Assembly: GCF_001544795.2 (NCBI RefSeq)
Contig: NZ_FCOI02000011.1
Coordinates: forward strand, 62,001-126,000
DNA length: 64,000 nucleotides
Direction: 5' to 3'
From: Caballeronia temeraria
Lineage (GTDB): Bacteria; Pseudomonadota; Gammaproteobacteria; Burkholderiales; Burkholderiaceae
The position numbers and the translations under genes were made by a program. The notes under the pieces are model-generated. The model worked only from the letters and a program-made list of their open reading frames with translations, was not told the DNA's origin and made no database searches. Shown piece after piece: positions 29,071 to 38,261 of the stretch (the first letter of the stretch is position 1; every line of letters starts with the position of its first letter).

Positions 29071-29100
29071 AAAACCCTCGCGCAACGCGAGGGTTTTTTT
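29071..29100. terminator. Bidirectional Rho-independent terminator
   Basis: AAACCCTCGCG (29072-29082) and CGCGAGGGTTT (29086-29096) form an 11-bp stem with a three-base loop, flanked by A- and T-runs. It ends both the lipoprotein gene and the convergent purM. Confidence 0.92.
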
Positions 29101-29126
29101 CCTTTCAACTCAACGAGACCGGGCGA

Positions 29127-30194
29127 TCAAACCACCACCGTCTGCGCCTCCCCTTCCTTGCTCTCGCGCACGACGCCGATCTTCCAGACCTGCTCGCCCG
29201 CGCCCGACAGCAAACCGATAGCCGCTTCGGCATCTTCCGCCGCGACGATCACCGCCATCCCGATGCCGCAATTGAACACGCGATGCATCTCCGCATCCGC
29301 CACGCCGCCGTGCTTCTGCAGCCACGCGAACAGCGGCGGCAGCGGCCACGCGCGATGATCCAGCTCTGCCGTCAGCCCTTCGCGCAACACGCGCGGAATA
29401 TTCTCGACGAGACCGCCGCCCGTGATATGCGCCATGCCCTTCACCGTGATGCTCTGCATCGCCGACAGCAGCGGCTTCACGTAGATGCGCGTAGGCGCCA
29501 TCAGCGCGTCCGCGAGCGAACGGCCGTCGAAATCGGCGTTCAGGTCCGGATTCGCGCGCTCGATGATCTTGCGCACCAGCGAATACCCGTTCGAATGAAT
29601 GCCGCTCGACGCGAGTCCGAGCACGACATCGCCCGGCTTGATCGTGCTGCCGTCGATGATCTTGCTCTTTTCCACCGCGCCGACCGCGAAGCCCGCGAGG
29701 TCGTACTCGCCGTCCGGGTACATGCCCGGCATTTCCGCCGTCTCGCCGCCGATCAGCGCGCAGCCCGCCAGTTCGCAACCCGTCGCAATGCCCTTCACGA
29801 CGTCCGCGGCGGTGTCGACATCGAGCTTGCCGCACGCGAAATAGTCGAGGAAGAAGAGCGGCTCGGCGCCCTGCACGAGGATGTCGTTCACGCTCATCGC
29901 GACGAGATCCTGGCCGACCGTGTCATGCCGGTTCAGCGTGAACGCGAGGCGCAGCTTCGTGCCGACGCCGTCCGTGCCCGACACGAGCACCGGCTCCTTG
30001 TACTTCTTCGGCACCTCGAAGAGCGCGCCGAATCCGCCGATGCCGCCCAGCACGCCGTCGCGCATGGTTTTCTTGGCAAACGGCTTGATCCGGTCGACGA
30101 GCGCGTCGCCCGCGTCGATGTCCACGCCCGCGTCGCGATACGACAAACCTTGGGTCGAATCAGTGGAATTCGGGGCGGATTTCGGTTGATTCAT
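29127..30194 (-). CDS. purM: Phosphoribosylformylglycinamidine cyclo-ligase (AIR synthetase)
   Basis: Fifth step of purine synthesis: ATP-dependent ring closure of FGAM to AIR. 355 residues starting [10 protein letters not shown] at 30194; the open frame further upstream is promoter DNA. Family features: [76 protein letters not shown] and [15 protein letters not shown]. It diverges from hda. Confidence 0.98.
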   Translation of the reverse strand: MNQPKSAPNSTDSTQGLSYRDAGVDIDAGDALVDRIKPFAKKTMRDGVLGGIGGFGALFEVPKKYKEPVLVSGTDGVGTKLRLAFTLNRHDTVGQDLVAMSVNDILVQGAEPLFFLDYFACGKLDVDTAADVVKGIATGCELAGCALIGGETAEMPGMYPDGEYDLAGFAVGAVEKSKIIDGSTIKPGDVVLGLASSGIHSNGYSLVRKIIERANPDLNADFDGRSLADALMAPTRIYVKPLLSAMQSITVKGMAHITGGGLVENIPRVLREGLTAELDHRAWPLPPLFAWLQKHGGVADAEMHRVFNCGIGMAVIVAAEDAEAAIGLLSGAGEQVWKIGVVRESKEGEAQTVVV

Positions 30195-30443
30195 GGGGGA
30201 AGAGCTCGAAGGTCGGTAAAATGCGATTTTACCCGATGATGACCCGTCGACGATCGGCGGACCGGATTTTCCCGCGTACGCCAGAATCCGCGAAGGCACT
30301 TTTTTCGAGATCGAAAGCTATCTCGAAAGCGCCCGAGCCATTGGCGTAAAGCCCGGCCCGCCGCGGCTTTGCGCGTTTACCCGCGGATCATCCGGCAGTT
30401 TTCAAGATACGCCCGACTCAAGGCCCGACGATACCGATCTCCC

Positions 30444-31238
30444 GTGCAACGCCAACTGACGCTCGATCTGGGCACGCCGCCGCCCGCCACCTTCGACAAC
30501 TTTTTCGCCGCCGGCAATCATGAACTGATCGCGCGGCTGCGCGCGCTCGAAGGCGCGCTCGCGGCCGGACCCGTCGCCGACCGCACGTTCTATGTGTGGG
30601 GCGAGCCGGGCAGCGGCCGCAGCCACCTGCTGCAGGCGCTCACGCACGAGGCGAACGGCCATGCGCGCTATCTCAGCCCGCAAAGCGCGCTCAACGCATT
30701 CGGCTTCGATCCGCGCGTGACGCTCTACGCCGTCGACGACTGCGACCGCCTTTCGCCCGCGCAGCAGATCGCCCTCTTCAATCTTTTCAACGAAGTGCGC
30801 GCGTATCCGGCGAGCGCGCTCGTCGCCACCGGCAACGACGCGCCGCTCGCGCTCACCGTGCGCGAAGACCTGCGCACGCGCCTCGGCTGGGGTCTCGTGT
30901 TCCATCTTCAGCCGCTGTCCGACGAAGCGAAAGCATCGGTGCTGAAGCACGCGGCGCGCGAACGCGGCATCGTGCTCGCCGAAGATGTTCCCGGCTATCT
31001 GCTCACGCATTTTCGCCGCGACATGCCGAGCCTCATGGCGCTCCTCGACGAGCTCGACCGCTTCTCGCTGGAGCAAAAGCGCGCGGTGACGCGCGCGCTC
31101 CTGCGCACCATGCTCCAGCAGTCCGGCCGCGCCGCGCCGCTCGTTCCCGTCGCGGCGCCGGAAGAGACGCCCGGCGATCCGATCATCCCCGAATCCGGCC
31201 GGGCCGCGCCGGACAACGATCCGACCCGCTTCAAGTAG
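30444..31238 (+). CDS. hda: DnaA regulatory inactivator Hda
   Basis: DnaA-like AAA+ protein that, with the beta clamp, stimulates ATP hydrolysis by DnaA after initiation. A GTG start at 30444 gives 264 residues beginning (M)QRQLTLDL, a clamp-binding motif of the QL-x-L-x-L type that must be N-terminal in Hda; this decides the start. The AAA+ core shows a degenerate Walker A (GEPGSGRSHLL) and VDDCDRL Walker B. The last 30 residues are a Pro-rich tail not usual in E. coli Hda. Confidence 0.92.
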   Translation: MQRQLTLDLGTPPPATFDNFFAAGNHELIARLRALEGALAAGPVADRTFYVWGEPGSGRSHLLQALTHEANGHARYLSPQSALNAFGFDPRVTLYAVDDCDRLSPAQQIALFNLFNEVRAYPASALVATGNDAPLALTVREDLRTRLGWGLVFHLQPLSDEAKASVLKHAARERGIVLAEDVPGYLLTHFRRDMPSLMALLDELDRFSLEQKRAVTRALLRTMLQQSGRAAPLVPVAAPEETPGDPIIPESGRAAPDNDPTRFK

Positions 31239-31249
31239 AATGCGCACCC

Positions 31250-31936
31250 ATGAACCTCGCCCTCTTTGATCTCGATCACACGCTCATTCCCACCGACAGC
31301 GACCACGAATGGGGCCGCTTCATGGTGAAGCTCGGCATCGTCGACGCGGATTCGTTCGCGCGTCAGAACGATGCCTTCTACGCCGACTACAAGGCGGGCG
31401 TGCTCGATATCAACGCGTATCTGCACGCGATGCTCGCCCCGCTCGCGAAATATTCCCGCGAGCAACTGACCGACTGGCACGCGCAATTCATGCGCGAGGT
31501 GATCAATCCGCGCATCGTGCCGGCGGCCGTCACGCTCGTGCGCGAGCATCAGGACGAGGGCGATCTCTGCTGCCTCGTCACCGCGACGAACGCCTTCATC
31601 ACCGCGCCGATCGCGGAAGCATTCGGCATCGAAACGCTGATCGCCTGCGAAGTCGAAACGGTCGACAACCATCCGGCGGGTGCGCTCACCGGCCGGCCGA
31701 CCGGCACGCCGAGCTATCGCGAAGGCAAGATCGTGCGCGTCGAGCAATGGCTCGCCTCCATCGGCAAGAAGCTCGACGACTTCAAGCACAGCTATTTCTA
31801 TAGCGACTCGCACAACGACATCCCGCTGCTCGAGCGCGTCACCGATCCGGTCGCGACCAATCCCGACGATACCCTGCGCGCGCATGCGCAAGCCAAAGGC
31901 TGGCGCATCCTGAACCTGTTCGACACACGTGATTAA
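31250..31936 (+). CDS. HAD-IB family phosphatase (SerB/CicA-like)
   Basis: HAD superfamily subfamily IB hydrolase of 228 residues. Motif I is DLDHTLIPTD at residues 7-16 with nucleophile and acid Asp7/Asp9; motif II is VTATN; motif III/IV is YFYSDSHNDIPLLE. A helical cap lies after motif I. Related proteins act on phosphoserine or other small phosphomonoesters; the substrate here is not known. It starts 11 bases after hda and overlaps pcnB by eight bases, so the three are probably one transcript. Confidence 0.88.
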   Translation: MNLALFDLDHTLIPTDSDHEWGRFMVKLGIVDADSFARQNDAFYADYKAGVLDINAYLHAMLAPLAKYSREQLTDWHAQFMREVINPRIVPAAVTLVREHQDEGDLCCLVTATNAFITAPIAEAFGIETLIACEVETVDNHPAGALTGRPTGTPSYREGKIVRVEQWLASIGKKLDDFKHSYFYSDSHNDIPLLERVTDPVATNPDDTLRAHAQAKGWRILNLFDTRD

Positions 31937-33503
31937 AAAACTCATCCGCAAGCTGTTCGGGCAAGAAAGCGCCTCGGCCGACGAAGGCAACGACGTCGCC
32001 GCCGCTGCGTCCGAAGCCGCGCCGAAACCCGCCCGCAAGAGCACGCGCAAGAAAGCCGCCGCGCCCGTGAAGCGCGACCCGAACGTGCCGGTCATCCTGT
32101 CATCGGACATACACGGCATCGATCCTTCGCTGATCTCGAAGAACGCGGTTCGCGTGACCGACGGCCTGCAACAGGCCGGGCATCGCGCGTTCATCGTCGG
32201 CGGCGCGGTGCGCGACCTGCTGCTCGGCGTCGCGCCGAAAGACTTCGATGTCGCAACAGACGCCACGCCCGATCAGGTGCAGAAGCTCTTTCGCCGTGCG
32301 CGCATCATCGGGCGGCGCTTTCAGATCGTGCACGTGCAGTTCGGGCAGGAGATCATCGAGACCTCGACGTTCCGCGCGCTCATGGACGTGCCGCCGGAGC
32401 CGTCCGCAGAACCGCCGCGGCGCCTGAAGCGCGGCGAGCTCGACAGCCGCACGCACGCCGTCGATGCAAGCGGCCGCGTGCTGCGCGACAACGTCTGGGG
32501 CGAGCAGCACGAAGACGCCACGCGCCGCGACTTCACCATCAACGCGATGTACTACGATCCGGCCACGCAAACCGTGCTGGATTATCACGACGGCATGGCC
32601 GACATCCGCGCGCGCCTGTTGCGCATGATCGGCGATCCGGCCACGCGTTATCGCGAAGATCCGGTGCGCATGCTGCGCGTCGTGCGTTTCGCGGCGAAGC
32701 TCGGCTTCGAGATCGACGAAGCCACGCGCGCGCCGATCAAGGATCTCGCCGATCTGATGAACAACGTGCCGGCCGCGCGTCTCTTCGACGAGATGCTCAA
32801 GCTCTTGCTGTCCGGCCATGCGCTCGCATGTCTCACGCGGCTGCGTCAGGAAGGTTTGCATCACGGCGTCCTGCCTCTGCTCGACGTCGTGCTCGAACAG
32901 CCGCACGGCGAGAAGTTCGTCACGCTCGCGCTCACCAGCACCGACGAGCGCGTGCGCGCGGGCAAGAGCGTGTCGCCCGGCTTCCTGTTCGCCACGCTGC
33001 TGTGGCACGACGTGCAGACCCGCTGGCAGCAATACACGGCGAACGGCGACTATCCGGTGCCCGCCTTGCATCGCGCGATGGACGACGTCCTCGACATGCA
33101 GACGGAAAAACTCGCGATCCACAAGCGCTACTCGTCCGACATGCGCGAGATCTGGGGTCTTCAGCATCGGCTGGAAAAGCGCGGCCGCAGCGCGCTGAAG
33201 CTGCTGGAACACCCAAGATTCAGAGCGGGGTATGATTTCCTGCTGCTGCGTTGCGAATCGGGCGAGCTGGATGCGGCCATCGGTGAATGGTGGAGCGACT
33301 TCATCAGCGGCGATCACGCCGAGCGCGAAACGCTGCTGTCGCAAGGCGGCAAGGATCGCAACGCCCCGAAGAAGCGCCGGCGACGCAGCAACGCGAAGCG
33401 CCGCTCGGGCGAAGGCGCACACGACGAGCAAGCCGCACAAGGCAACGATGGCGAAGCGGCATCGAGTGCGGCGAACAGGCGCGAAGGCGCGGACGACGAG
33501 TAA
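31929..33503 (+). CDS. pcnB: Poly(A) polymerase I
   Basis: Adds 3' poly(A) tails that promote RNA decay. The 524-residue protein starts with a GTG inside the end of the HAD gene. After a basic, Ala/Lys-rich N-terminus the nucleotidyltransferase head shows VGGAVRDLLLGVAPKDFDVATDATP, the RRDFTINAMYYD motif and REDPVRMLRVVRFAAKLGFEID. The last 60 residues are a lysine/arginine-rich tail (KKRRRRSNAKRRSG) suited to RNA binding. CCA-adding enzyme is the alternative, but the tail, length and neighbourhood next to folK favour PcnB. Confidence 0.95.
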   Translation: MIKKLIRKLFGQESASADEGNDVAAAASEAAPKPARKSTRKKAAAPVKRDPNVPVILSSDIHGIDPSLISKNAVRVTDGLQQAGHRAFIVGGAVRDLLLGVAPKDFDVATDATPDQVQKLFRRARIIGRRFQIVHVQFGQEIIETSTFRALMDVPPEPSAEPPRRLKRGELDSRTHAVDASGRVLRDNVWGEQHEDATRRDFTINAMYYDPATQTVLDYHDGMADIRARLLRMIGDPATRYREDPVRMLRVVRFAAKLGFEIDEATRAPIKDLADLMNNVPAARLFDEMLKLLLSGHALACLTRLRQEGLHHGVLPLLDVVLEQPHGEKFVTLALTSTDERVRAGKSVSPGFLFATLLWHDVQTRWQQYTANGDYPVPALHRAMDDVLDMQTEKLAIHKRYSSDMREIWGLQHRLEKRGRSALKLLEHPRFRAGYDFLLLRCESGELDAAIGEWWSDFISGDHAERETLLSQGGKDRNAPKKRRRRSNAKRRSGEGAHDEQAAQGNDGEAASSAANRREGADDE

Positions 33504-33522
33504 CGCCGGTTTTGGTTACAGT

Positions 33523-33556
33523 AGCGAAGAGCGACGTTGCTTTCCTGCTCTTCGCT
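33523..33556. other. Hairpin between pcnB and folK
   Basis: A 10-bp perfect inverted repeat (AGCGAAGAGC at 33523-33532, GCTCTTCGCT at 33547-33556) with a 14-base loop fills most of the 78-base gap. No T-run follows, so it is more likely an mRNA stability or processing element than a terminator. Confidence 0.55.
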
Positions 33557-33581
33557 GTGACCCACGCGTAGGACTTCTGCC

Positions 33582-34133
33582 ATGACGATTGCTTATCTGG
33601 GCCTGGGGGCGAATCTCGGCGATGCGCGCCAGACCCTGAAGGACGCAGTCGTGTGTCTCGCCCAGCAGCACACGATCACCGTGCTCGCGAAATCGAGCGT
33701 CTATCGCACTGCGCCGATCGACTCGTCCGGCGACGATTACTTCAATTGCGTCGTCAAGCTCGAGACGAGCCTGCCGGCGCGGTCGCTGCTGCGTCTGTGT
33801 CATCACATCGAGTTGCAGTTCGGGCGCGAGCGGCCGTATCGCAATGCGCCGCGCACGCTCGATCTCGACATCCTGCTGTACGGCGCATCGAGCATCGACG
33901 AAGCGGATCTCGTCGTGCCGCATCCGCGCATGACCGAGCGTGCCTTCGTGCTCGTGCCGCTCGTCGAGCTGGAGCCGGATCTCATTCTTCCGCAGCGCGG
34001 CCGCGCGGATGCGTTCATCGAAACAGTCGCCGATCAGCGCATCGAAAAAGTCGCGACATGCCAGTGCATGGTCGCGGCACAGCGCGACAGCGACGCAACC
34101 GCCACTCCTTCCACCAAGACAGATTGCCGATGA
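33582..34133 (+). CDS. folK: 2-amino-4-hydroxy-6-hydroxymethyldihydropteridine pyrophosphokinase
   Basis: HPPK of folate synthesis: transfers pyrophosphate from ATP to hydroxymethyl-dihydropterin. 183 residues with the typical order of motifs: YLGLGANLGDARQTL, SSVYRTAPIDSSGDDYFNCVV, FGRERPYRNAPRTLDLDILLYG and the VPHPRMTERAFVLVPL segment. Its TGA overlaps the ATG of the next kinase gene. Confidence 0.97.
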   Translation: MTIAYLGLGANLGDARQTLKDAVVCLAQQHTITVLAKSSVYRTAPIDSSGDDYFNCVVKLETSLPARSLLRLCHHIELQFGRERPYRNAPRTLDLDILLYGASSIDEADLVVPHPRMTERAFVLVPLVELEPDLILPQRGRADAFIETVADQRIEKVATCQCMVAAQRDSDATATPSTKTDCR

Positions 34134-34810
34134 GCGTTCCGCCACTCACCGTCACCGCGCCGCAACTGCGCCCGCCGCATCGCTACATTGCGATCGAGGG
34201 GCCGATCGGCGTCGGCAAGACCACGCTCGCGACGCTGCTCGCCGAACGCTGGTCGATGCGCACGCTCTTCGAGCGCCCGCAGGACAATCCGTTTCTCGAG
34301 CGCTTCTATCGCGACACCACGCGTCATGCGCTCGCCACGCAGTTGAGCTTCGCGTTGCAGCGCGCATCGCAGACGCAGGAAGCCGCCGATATCGTCACGG
34401 GCGGCGCCACGTTGATGACCGACTTCCTCACGCAAAAGAGCGAGCTCTTCGCGCGTCTCACGTTGCCCGACGACGAGTTCCAGCTCTACAAGGGCGTCGC
34501 GTCGCGCATTCGTGAAAGCGCGCCCGCGCCCGATCTCGTCATCTATTTGCAGGCGAGCCCGGAAGTGCTCTTCTCGCGCATCCAGAAACGCGCGCTGCCG
34601 ATGGAGCTGCAAATCTCCGATTCGTATCTGCGCGCACTCTGCGATGCTTACAACGAGTTCTTCTATCACTACGACGCGACGCCGCTGCTCACGGTGAACG
34701 CGGAACACCTGAACCCGCTCGCCTCCGATGACGACCTCGCGCTGCTGATCGAGCGCATCGGGGCCATGCGCGGGCGCAAGGAATTCTTTGTCAAAGGCGT
34801 GTCGGTCTGA
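34130..34810 (+). CDS. Deoxynucleoside kinase family protein (dNK)
   Basis: P-loop kinase of 226 residues, deoxynucleoside (dGK/dAK-like) kinase family. The Walker A is [10 protein letters not shown], followed by the [13 protein letters not shown] segment with the catalytic Glu/Arg (family ExN motif), a [12 protein letters not shown] stretch and a basic lid [16 protein letters not shown] overlap with folK indicates coupled translation. folK, this kinase and panB form a conserved run in many beta- and gamma-proteobacteria; substrate is not established. Confidence 0.9.
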   Translation: MSVPPLTVTAPQLRPPHRYIAIEGPIGVGKTTLATLLAERWSMRTLFERPQDNPFLERFYRDTTRHALATQLSFALQRASQTQEAADIVTGGATLMTDFLTQKSELFARLTLPDDEFQLYKGVASRIRESAPAPDLVIYLQASPEVLFSRIQKRALPMELQISDSYLRALCDAYNEFFYHYDATPLLTVNAEHLNPLASDDDLALLIERIGAMRGRKEFFVKGVSV

Positions 34811-34848
34811 ACTCGCAGCCCGGCCGCGCTCTCTTCAGTGAAACGATC

Positions 34849-35664
34849 ATGACGTATCTGCAGGAAACGAATCGCGCGACGATCACCGTCCCCAAGCTTC
34901 AAACCATGCGCGAAAACGGCGAGCGCATCGCGATGCTCACGTGTTACGACGCGAGCTTCGGCGCGCTGCTCGAACGCGCGGGCGTCGATGTGATGCTGAT
35001 CGGCGATTCGCTCGGCAATGTGCTGCAAGGCCACGGCACGACGCTGCCCGTGACGCTCGCCGACATCGCGTATCACACGGCGTCGGTGGCGCGCGGCAAC
35101 CGCAGCGCGCTGATCGTCGCGGACATGCCGTTCGGCACGATCGGCTCGAAGGAGGACGCCTACGCGAACGCCGTGCAACTGATGCGCGCGGGTGCGCAGA
35201 TGGTGAAGATCGAAGGCGGCGAATGGCTCGCGGAGACCGTGCGCTTTCTCGTCGAGCGCTCGATTCCGGTGTGCGGGCACGTCGGCCTCACGCCGCAATC
35301 GGTGCACGCGTTCGGCGGCTTCAAGGTGCAGGGCAAGTCCGAGGCCGCGGCCGAGCAGATGAAGCGCGACGCCATCGCGCTCCAGCACGCCGGCGCGCAA
35401 CTGCTCGTGATCGAAGCCGTGCCGACGCTGCTCGCGCGCGAAGTCACCGAAGCGCTCGCGATTCCGACCATCGGCATCGGCGCGGGCGTCGACTGTTCGG
35501 GGCAAGTGCTCGTGCTGCACGACATGCTCGGCATCTTCCACGGCAAGCGGCCGCGCTTCGTCAAGGATTTCATGCAAGGCCAGCCGAGCATTTTCGCGGC
35601 CGTCGAAGCTTACGTGCGCGCGGTGAAGGACGGCAGCTTTCCCGGTCCCGAGCACACGTTCTGA
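34849..35664 (+). CDS. panB: 3-methyl-2-oxobutanoate hydroxymethyltransferase
   Basis: First committed step of pantothenate synthesis, using 5,10-methylene-THF as one-carbon donor. 271 residues. Signatures: [79 protein letters not shown] and [22 protein letters not shown]. Panthothenate operon partner panC is not in the window. It ends the hda-to-panB run. Confidence 0.98.
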   Translation: MTYLQETNRATITVPKLQTMRENGERIAMLTCYDASFGALLERAGVDVMLIGDSLGNVLQGHGTTLPVTLADIAYHTASVARGNRSALIVADMPFGTIGSKEDAYANAVQLMRAGAQMVKIEGGEWLAETVRFLVERSIPVCGHVGLTPQSVHAFGGFKVQGKSEAAAEQMKRDAIALQHAGAQLLVIEAVPTLLAREVTEALAIPTIGIGAGVDCSGQVLVLHDMLGIFHGKRPRFVKDFMQGQPSIFAAVEAYVRAVKDGSFPGPEHTF

Positions 35665-35669
35665 GCGAA

Positions 35670-35690
35670 CGCGGCCCCGTGCGGGCCGCG
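35670..35690 (+). terminator. GC-rich stem-loop after panB
   Basis: CGCGGCCC (35670-35677) pairs with GGGCCGCG (35683-35690) over a five-base loop just after the panB stop. The downstream T-run (TTTT at about 35704) is displaced, so termination strength is uncertain. Confidence 0.5.
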
Positions 35691-35776
35691 CTTCACGATC
35701 TGAGTTTTCTCGTACATACTGGCGAACTTCTTGCGCATACGCTGCCGATAGTCACCAAAAAAAAGCGAGAACGATC

Positions 35777-36076
35777 ATGTGGCACACCCTTCCCGATGAA
35801 TATGTCCGTGCCCAGCTGGCTGTGGGCTCGCTCGTCGCGCTGGGCGTGGCGCGCGTGGTGGCGGCGGGAATCGGCGCGCAGCATGGCTGGCGCATCGCCG
35901 CGGTGACGCGCTGGTTTATCGGCGCGGCGGTCGTGTTCTGCCTGCCGCAGTTGCTCGAAGTGATCTTCGCCGCCGATTCGCACACGGCGTTCGTCGAGCT
36001 GCAAGGCAAGATCATCGGCTGCGCGGTGGCGCTCTTCTGCGCGCCGATCGTCAGTCACCGGCTCGGTTACGAGTAA
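35777..36076 (+). CDS. Small uncharacterised membrane protein
   Basis: 99 residues with about three hydrophobic segments (LAVGSLVALGVARVVAAGIG, FIGAAVVFCLPQLLEVIF, KIIGCAVALFCAPIVS). A plausible start at 35777 follows an A-rich stretch with GCGAGAACG. No family recognised. It converges with the CopD gene 18 bases away. Confidence 0.65.
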   Translation: MWHTLPDEYVRAQLAVGSLVALGVARVVAAGIGAQHGWRIAAVTRWFIGAAVVFCLPQLLEVIFAADSHTAFVELQGKIIGCAVALFCAPIVSHRLGYE

Positions 36077-36094
36077 GGGCGCGCATCGCCGGCT

Positions 36095-37033
36095 TCATCC
36101 CGCGAGCGCCGATCCCGGCACGCTATGCGACAGCACCGCCGCCGCCACGAAAACACCCGCGATCATCAGCGCTTCCACGCGCATCACGTTGATCACCGTA
36201 TGCGCGTCCATCGTCGATGCCGAGCGTGACAGGCGCGGCAACGCCGACCATCGGTTGAGCGCGCCGAACGCGAGCGCCGCCGCGACCAGCAGCAATTTCA
36301 CGATCAACGCATGACCCCACGTGCTCGCGGTGAGCACCGCCGGCGAGCCGCCGATGCCGCGCCACGCGTTGAACACGCCCGTCAGCACGACGAACGCCAC
36401 CGCGACCGACGCCGCCCGCGACATGCGCGCGACCGTGCGAATCAGGAACGCGCGAGCCAGCGAGGTATCGAGCGCCGGCGACACGAACGCACCCGCGATG
36501 ACGATCCCGCCCCACGCGGCCGTCGCGAGCAGATGCAGCGTCTGGACCGCTTCGGCGAGCGAGAACGCGCCGGCATCGGCTGCATGGCCGACCGCCGACT
36601 TGCCCGCCGCGACGATCAGCGCCGCGAGAAGCGCCAATCCGGACCGCGAAGCCGATAGCGACATCGACAGTGCGCCGCACGTCGCCAGCAACAACAGCAC
36701 GCTGCCCGCCAGCGCCACCGACCAGCCGATGCCCGCATGCGTGCCCGTCGCGACGAGCCACAACGCATCACCCGCCTGCGCGATCGGCGCGCCGCTCATC
36801 GCCGCCGCTTGCAGCCATAGCGAAGCGAAGTTGCACACGACGAGCGCGATCGCCGCGCTCAGGCCGCTCAAGGCCGCGCGCCGCCAGCCGTGCCGCGCGG
36901 GCGATACGGTCGCGAACGCCTGTTCGCGCGCGAGCCACGCGTTCAGCAAAAGCGCGCCGAGCGCGCAGGCAAAGGCGAGATCGGCGAGCGCGGCGAGTGT
37001 CGTTTGTGCAAGCCAGAGGGAATCGTCGTTCAT
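36095..37033 (-). CDS. CopD-family copper resistance/transport membrane protein
   Basis: Polytopic inner-membrane protein of 312 residues and about eight helices. The CopD features are the conserved histidine-containing helix GKSAVGHAADAG and HLLATAAWGGIVIAGAF, then TWGHALIVKLLLVAAALAFGALNRW. CopD proteins are linked with copper uptake or resistance, often with CopC; no copC is adjacent. Its divergent neighbours are two cytochrome c genes. Confidence 0.88.
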   Translation of the reverse strand: MNDDSLWLAQTTLAALADLAFACALGALLLNAWLAREQAFATVSPARHGWRRAALSGLSAAIALVVCNFASLWLQAAAMSGAPIAQAGDALWLVATGTHAGIGWSVALAGSVLLLLATCGALSMSLSASRSGLALLAALIVAAGKSAVGHAADAGAFSLAEAVQTLHLLATAAWGGIVIAGAFVSPALDTSLARAFLIRTVARMSRAASVAVAFVVLTGVFNAWRGIGGSPAVLTASTWGHALIVKLLLVAAALAFGALNRWSALPRLSRSASTMDAHTVINVMRVEALMIAGVFVAAAVLSHSVPGSALAG

Positions 37034-37505
37034 CTTGCGGAACCGGGCGCGACGAGAATGCGCATTGCTGAAGGGGGCTTATCGAAGGAATCCGCGGAGT
37101 CTAAACGAGCTTTCACGGTGCAGCACAGCATCGAACGTGAGCGAAACGCCTTGAATTTTTGCCGGACGCTTCCGAAACTGCATGAAGCACATCGGCCGGG
37201 CGTCTTGCATCGAAGTCCAATATTTGTCGAAAGGCAATGAAGCGCCGACGCCTATGAAGTTCGTCGCGGGCGGTCAATAGCCGCGCGGCATATTGTCGCG
37301 AATGTGCTGCAGCGGGACTTAGAGCGAGATTGTGTCAAATAGTCATCATCATGCATCGATGATAGAATGCCGCGTCGCATCAGAGGCTCGTCGAGCCGCT
37401 GTGGCCGTGGTCCGCCACCCACCGCCCCCTGCGTGGCCGTGGTTCGCCACCTTCGCACCGAGCCGCACGAAGCTCGGCAGGTCCCCGAATTTCATGGAGT
37501 GTCGC
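37034..37505. other. Divergent intergenic region with a short direct repeat
   Basis: About 470 bases between CopD and the cytochrome genes. It includes a 19-base direct repeat, GTGGCCGTGGTCCGCCACC at 37400-37418 and again with one change at 37432-37450. No gene is recognised; an in-frame ORF from 37332 reads through it but lacks coding character. Confidence 0.5.
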
Positions 37506-38240
37506 GTGTTTTCAAGACGCATTTTTCGTCCGCTGCTCGCTATGGCTTTTGCCTCGGCTCTGGTAGGCAGCGCTGGCGTTTTCAGCTCCGCCGCGCAGGC
37601 GCAGAACCAGCCGATCGCACCGGACACCATGGCCGCGCGCGTGCAAGGCTGTACCGCGTGCCACGGTGTTCACGGTGAAGGCACGGACAACGACTACTTC
37701 CCGCGTCTTGCCGGCAAGCCTGCCGACTATCTGTACAACCAGCTCCAGAATTTCCGCGAAGGCCGGCGCAAGTATCCGCCGATGAACTACCTCGTCACGT
37801 ATCTCTCGGACGATTACCTTCATCAGATCGCGACGTACTTCTCGAACCAGCGTCCGCCGTATCCGCCGCCCGCGAAGTCGAACGTCTCGTCTTCCACGCT
37901 CGCGCGCGGCCAGCAGATCGTGCTGAACGGCGATGCATCGAAGAACATTCCCGCGTGCGCGGCCTGCCACGGCAAGGGTCTGACCGGCATGCAGCCGGCC
38001 ATTCCGGGTCTCGTCGGCCTGCATTCGGACTACATCAGCGCGCAGGTCGGCGCATGGAAGTCGGGCACGCGTCACGCGAAAGCGCCCGACTGCATGCAGC
38101 AGATCGCTTCGCGCCTGACGGATGACGACGTGACCGCCGTCGCCGCATGGCTCTCTACGCAAACCGCACCCGCCAACCCGGTGCCCGCGCCTGCTGGCTC
38201 GTTGAAGATGCCGCTCAAGTGCGGCAGCGAACTGCAATAA
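37506..38240 (+). CDS. Diheme c-type cytochrome (c4/c553-like)
   Basis: Periplasmic cytochrome of about 244 residues with two CxxCH heme sites, CTACH near the N-terminus and CAACH in the second half, each followed by a class I fold; methionine ligands lie further on. A signal peptide (FSRRIFRPLLAMAFASALVGSAGVFSSAAQAQ type) is cleaved after AQAQ. Start at GTG 37506 is preferred because GGAG lies six bases upstream; an in-frame ATG at 37494 is possible. It lies 21 bases before the triheme cytochrome gene, and the two probably act as consecutive electron carriers. Confidence 0.88.
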   Translation: MFSRRIFRPLLAMAFASALVGSAGVFSSAAQAQNQPIAPDTMAARVQGCTACHGVHGEGTDNDYFPRLAGKPADYLYNQLQNFREGRRKYPPMNYLVTYLSDDYLHQIATYFSNQRPPYPPPAKSNVSSSTLARGQQIVLNGDASKNIPACAACHGKGLTGMQPAIPGLVGLHSDYISAQVGAWKSGTRHAKAPDCMQQIASRLTDDDVTAVAAWLSTQTAPANPVPAPAGSLKMPLKCGSELQ

Positions 38241-38261
38241 GGCGTCTGGAGCGACAACATA

